A stretch of DNA of 64,000 bases, taken from positions 1,736,001 through 1,800,000 of the forward strand of contig NZ_CP107852.1 in assembly GCF_036346875.1 (NCBI RefSeq), in the 5' to 3' direction. Source of the stretch: Nocardia sp. NBC_00508. GTDB lineage: Bacteria > Actinomycetota > Actinomycetes > Mycobacteriales > Mycobacteriaceae. The notes beneath the pieces were generated by a model. That model was not told the DNA's origin, did not search any database, and saw only the letters and a program-made list of their open reading frames with translations. The position numbers were made by a program, and so were the translations under genes. Shown piece after piece: positions 1 to 9,347 of the stretch. Positions within the stretch are counted from its first letter, which is position 1. Each line of letters begins with the position of its first letter.

Positions 1-40
1 CCGCTTCGGTGTCGTCGTCGAAGGGCAGATCACGCGTCAT
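1..40 (-). CDS. 5' end of unknown gene (partial)
   Basis: An ATG on the minus strand at 40 opens a frame that runs off the window edge without a stop. Only about 13 residues are visible (MTRDLPFDDDTEA). A GGAG ribosome-binding site sits about 5 bases upstream of the ATG, which supports a real start. The fragment is too short to assign a family or function. It reads away from the lepA 3' end in the same direction, about 400 bp downstream of it. Confidence 0.5.
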   Translation of the reverse strand, partial: MTRDLPFDDDTEA

Positions 41-442
41 AAAGGCTCCACTCTCGGTTGTCCAGCATCCTCACCACGCCGGTCCGACCAAGTGAAGATC
101 ACCCAACAGTATTTCGGGAATACTCGTCTGTCACATTCTTCAGGACTGTAGAGAATACGACTGTGGCGAGCAACACAACCCTGCCATCCGAATTACCGGA
201 TCGAAAGCCCTATTTCCGTGGCCTTTCCGTACCGGACGTCGTCTCCGATAAGCACCGCTGCCAGGCGTGATCGAAAACGTCACGGTCACAGCGGCGATGA
301 GCGCCCGAGGGAATAAACGCCGAACCGATGCATTCCGGAGAGTTGCCCGGACTCGGCCGGACGGCCGGACGAGTTGCATTCCGGCACGACCGAACTCCAC
401 CCCAGCACGCCCTGCCCGTGACCGCCCCGGCCGGGCCTGCGC
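41..442. other. Intergenic region downstream of lepA
   Basis: About 400 bp between the lepA stop and the partial gene at the window edge. Apart from the 108-124 palindrome and its flanking promoter-like hexamers I see no gene, RNA or clear terminator. Open frames here are short and overlap on both strands without a convincing start or family match. Confidence 0.5.
108..124. promoter_or_regulatory. Palindrome in promoter of the partial gene
   Basis: AGTATT and AATACT form a 6-bp inverted repeat with a 5-bp spacer. On the minus strand it lies between a TGACAG (-35-like) and a TACTGT (-10-like) hexamer spaced 16 bp apart, upstream of the gene starting at 40. This is the geometry of a repressor operator. 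The binding protein is unknown. Confidence 0.35.
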
Positions 443-2344
<1,902 letters not shown>

Positions 2345-2379
2345 CGTCCCATGTGCAGTGCGAAGCTTTCGCCGGTGGT

Positions 2380-2679
2380 GCTGTGTCTGATTTCCAGCGC
2401 CTACGGCGCTGGGTGTTCGCGGCCCCGGGAAGTCTCGCGTCCGAGCAGGCGAGACTCGCGACTACGTCGCATGCGCTTCGCCCACTCGAACGCGAGACGG
2501 GCCGCGAACGGCGCTCGTAAGACTCGCACGCTGTGTCTGATTTCCAGCGCCTACGGCGCTGCGTGTTCGCGGCCCCGGGAAGTCTCGCGTCCGAGCAGGC
2601 GAGACTCGCGACTACGTCGCATGCGCTTCGCCCACTCGAACGCGAGACGGGCCGCGAACGGCGCTCGTAAGACTCGCAC
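2380..2679. repeat. 150-bp tandem direct duplication (two copies)
   Basis: Copy 1 spans 2380-2529 and copy 2 spans 2530-2679. By eye they differ only at 2412 (g) versus 2562 (c). Each copy contains a perfect 6-bp hairpin (AGCGCC-TAC-GGCGCT) and a larger imperfect inverted repeat: GTTCGCGGCCC with GTCTCGCGT on one side, ACGCGAGAC with GGGCCGCGAAC on the other. The pair occupies the divergent promoter region between lepA and the PemK-like gene. Because 150 is divisible by three, long frames run through both copies on both strands, but these look like translated repeat rather than protein. Confidence 0.9.
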
Positions 2680-2846
2680 CCGACGGGGCTGGGAATCTCA
2701 GGGCTTGCCTGGGGGATCTCAGCGTCTGCCTCGAGTTCGCCGACGATCGCCGGGGATCGTGCGGCGCCCCGGATCGGGGATGATCCAGGCGACACAACGG
2801 ATTCGGCGCAGGTGAGAACGCGGGGGTGCGCCGTTATCCTCCAGAG

Positions 2847-3401
2847 ATGGCCCGAAGTTGGAACTCCCTCGGCAAGCAGATCGGTCTTCTCGCGAAGGAA
2901 CAGGGTCCCAAAATCGTCAAGCAGCAGGGCCCCGGGCTGGTCGACCGCCTGGTGGGGACTCTGGCTCAGCGGCGCTCGACCGGCGGCGTCTCGGTGCGGC
3001 CCGCTGCGTCGACGCCGGTTCCTACGGCCGAGCGAGCCCGGCAGATCGTGTACTCACCGCAATTGGACGGGCGCGCCGATCCCGGCGAGATCGTCTGGAC
3101 CTGGGTGCCGTTCGAGGAGGACCCGAGCAACGGCAAGGACCGGCCGGTGCTCGTGGTGGGCCGCGACCGTCGCACACTGCTCGGCCTGATGCTGTCGTCG
3201 AATCCGGAACGCGCGTTCGACCGAGACTGGGTCGGCATCGGCAGCGGGTCCTGGGACCACGACGGACGGCCCAGCTGGGTCCGGCTCGACCGGGTGCTCG
3301 ACGTGCCGGAGGCGGGCATCCGCCGCGAGGGAGCGATCCTGGAGCGCAAGACCTTCGACCTGGTCGCCCATCGGCTTGTCGCCGAATACAACTGGAGCTG
3401 A
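2847..3401 (+). CDS. PemK/MazF-like family protein
   Basis: 184-residue protein of the PemK/MazF (toxin) fold. The N-terminal ~60 residues are a basic linker (SWNSLGKQIGLLAKEQG). The SH3-like PemK core follows, with PGEIVWTWVPFEED, the conserved strand GKDRPVLVVGRDR, and a C-terminal strand around WVRLDRVLDV. Family members act as mRNA interferases paired with an antitoxin, but no antitoxin gene is adjacent. The long N-terminal extension and solitary position suggest a chromosomal, possibly domesticated member. The ATG at 2847 is preferred over upstream in-frame starts because the preceding codons look unconserved. The gene is divergent from lepA. Confidence 0.75.
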   Translation: MARSWNSLGKQIGLLAKEQGPKIVKQQGPGLVDRLVGTLAQRRSTGGVSVRPAASTPVPTAERARQIVYSPQLDGRADPGEIVWTWVPFEEDPSNGKDRPVLVVGRDRRTLLGLMLSSNPERAFDRDWVGIGSGSWDHDGRPSWVRLDRVLDVPEAGIRREGAILERKTFDLVAHRLVAEYNWS

Positions 3402-3421
3402 AGGGAATCCGGTGACCGGTA

Positions 3422-4015
3422 TCAGTCGACCCAATCCTGCAGCGAAACAGTGTCGAGCGTGATATCGATTGGCGCGGGCAGCGGCACGGGATGACCGAAG
3501 GCGAACCGGCGGACTCGCCGGTACCGGCCACTGCCCGGGGTCGGCTCACTGTGTACAACGATCTCCGCGCTCTCCCGGTCGATCAGCAGATAGATCGGGA
3601 TTGCGGTACGCGCATACGCCGTCGGCTTCTCGACCCGGTCGCGTTGATTGGTGTCGGAGTCGCGCGAAGTCACCTCCACCATCATCGATACCTTGTCGGC
3701 TGGCGCCCACTCGCCATACCCGACGAAGGCGTCCAACGGTGCGAGGACACCATCAGGACGGGCCCTGCCCTGCCGGTACGGATCCACTTTCAGCCCCTGG
3801 CCCGTGACATGCAAGAACAGCTGAGGGCTGAACGGCACGAAGATCATCAGAAGCCAGTTCAGGATGCGACTGTGATCGCCGTCCGGTATGAATTTGAACC
3901 CCATTCGTCCGCCGATGTACTCGAGTCGAACACTGTCGGACTCGCGCTCGACTGCGCGGGCGATGTTCTCGAATTCTGACACCGGGATGTCATGGTCGTG
4001 CTGCACGATCGTCAT
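3422..4015 (-). CDS. Uma2 family (DUF820) putative endonuclease
   Basis: 197-residue protein with the Uma2/DUF820 restriction-endonuclease-like fold. Candidate active-site elements are RLEYIGGRM near residues 30-38, RPDGVLAPLD in the middle, and MMVEVTSRDSD followed by a Lys in RVEKPTAYA, matching the D/E-x-K pattern. YLLIDRESAEIVV is the typical strand that follows. Members are common in actinobacteria and are thought to be nucleases of uncertain role. It lies convergent to the PemK-like gene with only 20 bp between stops, and in tandem with the aquaporin gene upstream. Confidence 0.8.
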   Translation of the reverse strand: MTIVQHDHDIPVSEFENIARAVERESDSVRLEYIGGRMGFKFIPDGDHSRILNWLLMIFVPFSPQLFLHVTGQGLKVDPYRQGRARPDGVLAPLDAFVGYGEWAPADKVSMMVEVTSRDSDTNQRDRVEKPTAYARTAIPIYLLIDRESAEIVVHSEPTPGSGRYRRVRRFAFGHPVPLPAPIDITLDTVSLQDWVD

Positions 4016-4068
4016 CGCCTACCTCCCTGAACCGCACTGTACGAGGCTCGGCCCGACAGCAGCGGTGG

Positions 4069-4857
4069 TCAGGAGATCATGTCGCGCGACCGGCCGAACA
4101 GCAGGCCGTACAGCAGGGCGCCGAGAGCGCCGCCGACCAGCGGGAACACCACGAACGCCCAGACCTGTCCCATCGCGCCGTCCTGATAGGGCGCCACGGC
4201 GAGGCTGCGGGCCGGGTTGACCGAGGTGTTGTCCACCGGAATCGACACGAGGTGGATCACCGCCAGCGTCACACCGATGGACAGGCCGGCAAGCGGCACG
4301 TCGGAGATCTGGTCGGTCGAGGACAGCACCACGAATACCAGCAGCGCCGTCAGCATCACCTCGACGATGATCATGGCCGCCATCCCGTAACCGTTCTGCA
4401 CGACCACCTCGCCGAGCGGCCCCCGCGCCGCCGCCGGACTGTGCTTGCCCCACCCGTTCGCGGCCAGGCCATCGATCGATCGGTCGTACGACGGCAGATT
4501 CTTGGCCAGCGCGAACAACACGAGACCGGCCAGGAAGCCGCCGATCAGCTGCGCGATCACGTATCCGCCTGCGGTGACCGCGCCGATCCGGCCCAGCAGC
4601 AACTGTCCGAGCGTGACCGCCGGATTGACGTGACAACCCGAGATCGGCCCGATCGAGTAGACGAGGAACATCAGGGTCAGACCGAAAGCCAGCGCGACTC
4701 CCAGCGGACCGACCTTCTCCTGCGCCAGCACCGCCGTGCCGACACCGCCGATCACCAGGACGAAGGTGCCGAGCGCCTCGGCGCCCCATTTCTTGCTGTT
4801 GGGAATCGGTTCGTTCTCGACAGCCTCTTCGACAACTTCCTGCGCCGTTGGAGACAT
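4069..4857 (-). CDS. aqpZ: MIP family aquaporin (AqpZ-like)
   Basis: Integral membrane water/solute channel of 262 residues with six predicted membrane segments. The two NPA half-helix motifs are intact: HVNPAV at residues 76-81 and SVNPARS at 212-218, with the selectivity-filter Arg following the second NPA, as in water-selective aquaporins. An N-terminal ~22-residue acidic cytosolic tail precedes the first helix. It stands alone, divergent from rpsT across a 450-bp gap. Glycerol facilitator activity cannot be excluded, but the SVNPARS context favours AqpZ. Confidence 0.9.
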   Translation of the reverse strand: MSPTAQEVVEEAVENEPIPNSKKWGAEALGTFVLVIGGVGTAVLAQEKVGPLGVALAFGLTLMFLVYSIGPISGCHVNPAVTLGQLLLGRIGAVTAGGYVIAQLIGGFLAGLVLFALAKNLPSYDRSIDGLAANGWGKHSPAAARGPLGEVVVQNGYGMAAMIIVEVMLTALLVFVVLSSTDQISDVPLAGLSIGVTLAVIHLVSIPVDNTSVNPARSLAVAPYQDGAMGQVWAFVVFPLVGGALGALLYGLLFGRSRDMIS

Positions 4858-5311
4858 GTGCTGTACCGCCTCTCCGAGTATTCAGGCCGTACTAGTAAGT
4901 GCCGCGGGATCCGCGTTCAGGTCCTGCGTTGGGTGCCGCTTAAGTTTCGGGCGTTCCCGGTGAGTTACCCATGTTCTTGCGAAATCAGGTGTCGCGGTTC
5001 TTGCGAAATCAGGTGTCGCGGTTCTTGCGAAATCAGGTGTCGCGTGCGGGGCCGCAGGGTTGTGCAGCGCGGACCGCGCCTGTCTTCTAGCACGCTACGC
5101 GACCCGCATGTCTCTCACAGCGATCTTCGCGGTATGTCTCTGCGTGAGGGCGACAGTCCGGCGGGGCCGGGGCGGTGTCGATTTCGTGTGCCAGACGGCG
5201 GCTGGTAGTCTCGATCTTCGGCGCAGCGTTACCCGTTCACTTCGGGTGTTTCGCGCGCTCGGTGAACTTTTCCCAGGACAGACCACCAGACAGGAACACG
5301 AGGAAACAGGC
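4858..5311. other. Divergent intergenic region aqpZ/rpsT
   Basis: A 454-bp gap between divergent aqpZ and rpsT. It should contain both promoters. The only structure recognised is the three-copy 24-bp repeat at 4973-5044. No small gene is convincing here. Confidence 0.5.
4973..5044. repeat. 24-bp tandem repeat, three perfect copies
   Basis: The unit GTTCTTGCGAAATCAGGTGT plus CGCG is repeated three times without mismatch (4973-4996, 4997-5020, 5021-5044). Each unit contains a short GCGA...TCGC inverted element. There are no spacers, so this is not a CRISPR. It sits between aqpZ and rpsT and could be an iterated protein-binding site or a slippage product. Confidence 0.9.
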
Positions 5312-5572
5312 GTGGCCAACATCAAGTCCCAGATGAAGCGGATCCGCACCAACGAGGCGGCGCGCAAGCGCAACCAGTCGGTCAAGTCCGCGCTGCGCAC
5401 CGCCATCCGAAGCTTCCGCGAGGCCGCGGCCGCCGGCGACAAGGACCAGGCCGCCGACCGGCTGCAGTTCGCCAGCCGCAAGCTGGACAAGGCCGCCTCG
5501 AAGGGCGTCATCCACACCAACCAGGCCGCCAACAAGAAGTCGGCCCTGGCGCTGGTCTTCAACAAGCTCTGA
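5312..5572 (+). CDS. rpsT: 30S ribosomal protein S20
   Basis: 86-residue basic helical protein that binds 16S rRNA in the small subunit. It starts [20 protein letters not shown] and ends [21 protein letters not shown], both signatures of S20. The GTG at 5312 is chosen because GAGGAAACAGG precedes it and the family begins at this point. Upstream in-frame codons are not conserved. A strong terminator follows at 5616-5648. In M. tuberculosis rpsT is next to holA; here about 4.7 kb of accessory genes separate them. Confidence 0.97.
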   Translation: MANIKSQMKRIRTNEAARKRNQSVKSALRTAIRSFREAAAAGDKDQAADRLQFASRKLDKAASKGVIHTNQAANKKSALALVFNKL

Positions 5573-5615
5573 TTCACCCGGTACCGCGCGCCGTACCGAC
5601 CCCCGCTGAGACGCA

Positions 5616-5648
5616 GCCGCCGTGGCCCCGATGACCACGGCGGCTTTT
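5616..5648 (+). terminator. Rho-independent terminator of rpsT
   Basis: GCCGCCGTGG (5616-5625) and CCACGGCGGC (5635-5644) form a perfect 10-bp stem with a 9-nt loop, followed directly by TTTT. It lies 43 bp past the rpsT stop codon. Confidence 0.9.
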
Positions 5649-5739
5649 GTCGTGCCCACACGACGTACAGCCGACCTCTCTTCCCGGTGTTTCGGGATCG
5701 GCCCGCGCCGTGTCAGAGGTTCCAGCTACCATTCCGCGC

Positions 5740-5985
5740 ATGGTAACCGTGTATGCCAATCAGACGGTCGTCCGCGCCGAGGATCTGCCGGACGTGATCC
5801 GCGCGGCCGAGGTGCTCGGATTCGGACTGAAGATCGAGAATGTGCTCGTTCCCGACGACGAAGACGGTTACTCGTTGGCGTGGATCGTCACGCGGGACGA
5901 GGACGTCCCCGAATACGAGGAATGGGAAGGACGCTACGAGGACGCGGACGACGACGGGGAGCTGGTGCTCAGCTCCGCGGAGTAA
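5740..5985 (+). CDS. Small acidic hypothetical protein
   Basis: 81-residue protein with a strongly acidic C-terminal half (DEDVPEYEEWEGRYEDADDDG). No family is recognised. The N-terminal half looks like a small alpha/beta fold (VTVYANQTVVRAEDLPDVIRA). The ATG at 5740 is chosen over earlier in-frame starts because those would run back into the rpsT terminator region. Codon use is GC3-rich, like its neighbours, which supports a real gene. It is convergent with the XRE-type regulator gene, with only 6 bp between stops. Confidence 0.7.
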   Translation: MVTVYANQTVVRAEDLPDVIRAAEVLGFGLKIENVLVPDDEDGYSLAWIVTRDEDVPEYEEWEGRYEDADDDGELVLSSAE

Positions 5986-5991
5986 CTCTGG

Positions 5992-6804
5992 TCATACCTC
6001 GTGCGCCGTGGCTGCGAGCCGATCCAGCGCCGTCTGGGAATCCTCGTCCGCAGCGCGATAGATGATGATCCGCTGGTCGGGATCCTGCACGGGCATCAGT
6101 ACCTCGTAGGTGACGACCAGCGGACCCACCACCGGGTGCCGCAAGGGTTTGTTTCCGCGTCCCTGCACCCGGACGTCATGGCGCGCCCACGCCTGCTCGA
6201 ACTCGGCGCTCTGTGCGGTGAGCCCGGCGACCAGGTCGGCCAGTGCCTGGTCGTCGGGATGGGCCGCCCAGGCCGCGCGCAGATCCGCGATGCCCTCGCG
6301 GATGATGCGCTCACGCTCGACGTAGAACTCCCGCATGCTCGGGTCCATCAGGCACAACCACATGGAGTTGCGCTGCCGCTGCGGCAAGGCGCCGAAGTCG
6401 GTGATCAACAGCGCCATCTCCCGGTTCCAGGCCAGGATGTCGTAGCGGTGGTTCACCAGCATCGCGGGCAGCGGCGACAGATCCCGCACCAGCATGGCCA
6501 ACGCGGGCGCGGGCACCGTGCTCGGCTTGCCGTTGTCCGGCTGCCGCTGTCGCGCCAGATCGAACAGGTAGGCGCGCTCGTCGCTGGTCAACCGCAACGC
6601 CTGGGCCAGCGCGTTCAGCACCTCGGCCGACGGCCGCAGCCCGCGCCCCTGTTCCAGTCGCACGATGTAGTCGGTGCTCACACCCGCCAGTTCGGCGACC
6701 TCTTCACGCCGCAGGCCCGGCGTCCGCCGCGCCTGCCTGCGCTGCGGAAGTCCGAGATCGGCGGGGGTCAGACGCTCGCGCCGGGCCCGCAGAAAGGCCG
6801 CCAT
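5992..6804 (-). CDS. XRE family regulator with MmyB-like ligand domain
   Basis: Transcription factor with an N-terminal helix-turn-helix (LRREEVAELAGVSTDYIVRL) and a C-terminal PAS-like MmyB ligand-binding domain (ILAWNREMALLITDF, then RHPVVGPLVVTYEVL). In known members that domain binds fatty acid or another hydrophobic ligand. The start at 6804 (MAAFLRARRERLTP) fits the usual family N-terminus. An ATG at 6954 would add 50 low-complexity residues. It is divergent from the aldo/keto reductase gene, and a palindrome at 6992-7004 lies between them. In this family the divergent oxidoreductase is commonly the target, so it probably controls that gene. Confidence 0.9.
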   Translation of the reverse strand: MAAFLRARRERLTPADLGLPQRRQARRTPGLRREEVAELAGVSTDYIVRLEQGRGLRPSAEVLNALAQALRLTSDERAYLFDLARQRQPDNGKPSTVPAPALAMLVRDLSPLPAMLVNHRYDILAWNREMALLITDFGALPQRQRNSMWLCLMDPSMREFYVERERIIREGIADLRAAWAAHPDDQALADLVAGLTAQSAEFEQAWARHDVRVQGRGNKPLRHPVVGPLVVTYEVLMPVQDPDQRIIIYRAADEDSQTALDRLAATAHEV

Positions 6805-6991
6805 TTCCCGCACCCGATCCGCACCGCCAGCGGTCCTCGGGTCGCCGTGCCGTGCTGGATCTGCGCCGCTCCCTGGCCCTGAGTGGTCAGGCAAGCTACC
6901 ACCTCCGGGCCCGAGGTCGCGGCGCTGGGTCGCGTTCACCGTGCCTGTCATCACCGTCGATCCTACGGGCTGACCAGGACTGGCTTTCCCA

Positions 6992-7004
6992 GGAAGAAGC
7001 TTCC
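6992..7004. promoter_or_regulatory. Candidate operator between XRE regulator and AKR
   Basis: GGAAG-AAG-CTTCC is a perfect 5-bp inverted repeat with a 3-bp spacer in the divergent promoter region, about 75 bp before the AKR start. It is a plausible site for the adjacent regulator. This is inference from position only. Confidence 0.35.
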
Positions 7005-7077
7005 CTTACCCGGCCGGCGCACACCGCTGAAAACTGTCTTTCGACAACACGGCATCGCGAACGACAAGGAGCTGGAC

Positions 7078-8148
7078 ATGTCCGGAGCCCGCACCCTCGA
7101 CACCTATCGGCTGCTCGGCCGCTCGGGTCTTCGGGTATCTCCACTGTCTCTGGGAACCATGACCTTCGGCGCCGACTGGGGATGGGGCGCAGACCGGGAC
7201 GAGGCCCGCAAGATCTTCGACACCTACGTCGAGCGGGGTGGCAACTTCATCGACACGGCCAACCAGTACACCAACGGCACCTCCGAGCAACTACTGGGCG
7301 AATTTACCGCGGACAACCGCGAAAGCCTGGTGCTGGCGACCAAATACACCATGCTGCGCCGACCCGGCGACCCGAACTCCGGCGGCAACCACCGCAAGAG
7401 CATGATCGCCTCGGTCGAGGCCAGCCTGCGCAGGTTGAACACCGACTACATCGACCTGCTCTACCTGCACGCTTGGGATTTCCTGACGCCGGTCGAGGAA
7501 ATCCTGCGCGGCATGGACGATTTGGTGCGTTCGGGCAAGGTGCTGTACGTCGGAATCTCCGACGCGCCCGCGTGGCAGGTTGCCCGGATGCAGACGATCG
7601 CGGACCTGCGCGGCTGGTCGCCACTGATCGCACTGCAGATCGAGTACAGCCTGATCGAGCGGACCGTCGAACGCGACCTCATACCGATGGCAAGCGAATT
7701 GGGCCTCGGCGTGATCCCCTGGTCGCCGCTGGGCAGTGGTGTGCTCACCGGCAAGTACAGCCGCGCCGATCTCGACCACGAGGCGGACAGTTCGCCCGAG
7801 GGCAGCCGCAAGAACGTGGCCGCCGCCAGCGGCTCGCTCACCGAGCGCGGTCTCGCCATTGCCGACGTGGTCGAGCAGGTCGCGTCCGAGATCGGCACGA
7901 CGCCTTCCCGGGTCGCGCTGGCCTGGGCCCTGCGCAACCCCGCCGTCACCTCGCCGATCATCGGCGCGCGCACCGTGGCACAGCTCGAGGATAATCTCGG
8001 CGCGCTCGACGTCGAGTTCGACGCGGCCCAGCTCGCCCGGCTGGAGCAGGCCAGTGCCGTGGATCTCGGCTTCCCGCACGAGTTCCTGGCCCGCCCGATG
8101 GTCCGGAACGTCACCTTCGGCGACTTGAAAATCGAAGGCCTCGACTGA
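7078..8148 (+). CDS. Aldo/keto reductase
   Basis: 356-residue NADPH-dependent oxidoreductase of the (beta/alpha)8 AKR fold. The catalytic tetrad is visible: Asp59 and Tyr64 in FIDTANQYTNG, Lys89 in LATKYT, His131 in LLYLHAWD. The cofactor-binding C-terminal end contains SPIIGARTVAQLEDNLGALD. The ATG at 7078 follows ACAAGGAGCTGGAC, a good ribosome-binding site. The physiological substrate cannot be told from sequence. Its likely controller is the divergent XRE/MmyB-type regulator. Confidence 0.93.
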   Translation: MSGARTLDTYRLLGRSGLRVSPLSLGTMTFGADWGWGADRDEARKIFDTYVERGGNFIDTANQYTNGTSEQLLGEFTADNRESLVLATKYTMLRRPGDPNSGGNHRKSMIASVEASLRRLNTDYIDLLYLHAWDFLTPVEEILRGMDDLVRSGKVLYVGISDAPAWQVARMQTIADLRGWSPLIALQIEYSLIERTVERDLIPMASELGLGVIPWSPLGSGVLTGKYSRADLDHEADSSPEGSRKNVAAASGSLTERGLAIADVVEQVASEIGTTPSRVALAWALRNPAVTSPIIGARTVAQLEDNLGALDVEFDAAQLARLEQASAVDLGFPHEFLARPMVRNVTFGDLKIEGLD

Positions 8149-8312
8149 CCTTCGGTCCCATGCGGCGGTGCGAGCCGGACTTGCATCGCCGCGCGGCGGC
8201 TGCTTAAGCTCGGTGCCGCGACCTCGTGTCGCCGTAAGCGTTCACGTCAACCAACGCGTCGGCCCGCCACACGGCGGCGCCGTTGGCTGACGAGACATTT
8301 ACGGAGCGACCG

Positions 8313-8570
8313 ATGAATTCAGCGAACCCCCAGTCCCGCAACGGCTTCGGCAAGCTGCCCGCTCGCTACACGTCGGTGATCATGCCGATGCTGTTGTCGA
8401 TCCTGATGACCTGCATCGTCTCTTTGATCAGCACCCTGATGAGCGATGGCCTCGCGATCGGGGTGTGGCTGCGTTCCTGGGCCGTATCCTGGCCCATCGC
8501 CTTCCCGACGCTGCTACTGGTGCTGCCGGTGGTGCGCCGCGCCACGGCGGCGCTGGTACGAACGCAATAA
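8313..8570 (+). CDS. DUF2798 family small membrane protein
   Basis: 85-residue protein with two predicted membrane segments, roughly residues 22-44 and 58-75. It shows the DUF2798 pattern: LPARYTSVIMPMLLSILMTC followed by WAVSWPIAFPTLLLVLPVVRR. Function of the family is unknown. The ATG at 8313 follows ACGGAGCGACCG, which carries a GGAG element. It stands alone between the AKR and TetR genes. Confidence 0.85.
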   Translation: MNSANPQSRNGFGKLPARYTSVIMPMLLSILMTCIVSLISTLMSDGLAIGVWLRSWAVSWPIAFPTLLLVLPVVRRATAALVRTQ

Positions 8571-8667
8571 CGCACCCCCGCGGGACCGGCGCGTTCCCTG
8601 CCGATCGAATTCGAAAGCGTGACAGCGCGACTGGGGAAGCATGCTTCGAAGCCGCCGCCGTATGCGC

Positions 8668-9252
8668 TCATTCGGGCGATCGAGCATTGCCACGGCGTCG
8701 TTCCAACCCCTCGAATAGCAACGGGAGTAGGCGCTCGCCAGCGGATTCGCCCCCCGAGGTCTGTTCGCATGCCCATGAGACACCGGCGACCAAAGTCAGG
8801 AATTCGACTGGCGTGATGTCGGCCCGCACCTCTCCAGCGCTCTGCGCGCGAGCCAGCAAGGTCGTTCCTGCGTCTCGCATCGCCGCACAGGAGGCGTGCA
8901 GAGCAGAGGTTTCGTCGCGCAGCGTAGCGGTCATCGCTGCGGTGAGCCCGCGGTACACCGTGGTCGTCTCGATGAAAGCCAGCGTCCAGGTGACCAGCGC
9001 CTCTCGCGGGGCCGGTCGATCGGCGAGTTCGCGTGCCCGCTCGGTCAGCGCGTCGAATCGCTCGCGCAGCAACGCCTCCAACAGCGTCTCGCGTGACGGG
9101 AAATGCCGGTAGAGCGTGCCGACCCCCACCCCGGCGCGTGCGGCGATGTCCTCCAGTGAGGCGTCGGTCCCGTTGGCCAGGAAGGCGACCCGCGCCTCGG
9201 TCAGCAGCCGATCGCGATTGCGCTGCGCGTCCGCGCGCGGGGCCCGCTTCAT
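8668..9252 (-). CDS. TetR/AcrR family repressor
   Basis: 194-residue regulator. The N-terminal HTH runs over residues 10-55 (SLEDIAARAGVGVGTLYRHF, the classic TetR recognition helix). The C-terminal ligand domain ends in VAGVSWACEQTSGG. The Met at 9252 (MKRAPRADAQRNRD) is the family-typical start; upstream in-frame codons run through the promoter and the divergent gene. Two matched palindromes at 9276-9292 and 9309-9327 lie just upstream, so it probably represses itself and the divergent LLM oxidoreductase. Confidence 0.93.
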   Translation of the reverse strand: MKRAPRADAQRNRDRLLTEARVAFLANGTDASLEDIAARAGVGVGTLYRHFPSRETLLEALLRERFDALTERARELADRPAPREALVTWTLAFIETTTVYRGLTAAMTATLRDETSALHASCAAMRDAGTTLLARAQSAGEVRADITPVEFLTLVAGVSWACEQTSGGESAGERLLPLLFEGLERRRGNARSPE

Positions 9253-9267
9253 CGGGATCGCCTGCAG

Positions 9268-9297
9268 TTTACAAAACGGAGCATGCCTCCGTATTCT
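9268..9297 (+). promoter_or_regulatory. Promoter of LLM gene with operator O1 in spacer
   Basis: TTTACA (9268-9273) and TATTCT (9292-9297) are spaced by 18 bp. The palindrome ACGGAG-CATGC-CTCCGT (9276-9292) fills the spacer. This is the layout expected where a bound TetR protein blocks RNA polymerase. Confidence 0.55.
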
Positions 9298-9308
9298 ACT
9301 GGACGATA

Positions 9309-9327
9309 AACGGAGGTGGCCTCCGTT
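9309..9327. promoter_or_regulatory. TetR operator O2
   Basis: AACGGAGG-TGG-CCTCCGTT is a perfect 8-bp inverted repeat with a 3-bp spacer. Its 17-bp core has the same half-sites and length as O1 at 9276-9292. The two cores start 34 bp apart, about three helical turns. This strongly suggests two sites for the divergent TetR repressor. Confidence 0.6.
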
Positions 9328-9347
9328 AACGGCACAGGACGACAAGG

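Noticed and set aside
2380..2679. Open frames crossing both 150-bp repeats as a repeat-containing protein
   Set aside because: They arise because 150 is divisible by three; both strands are open, and the residues are Arg/Ser-rich without a sensible start.
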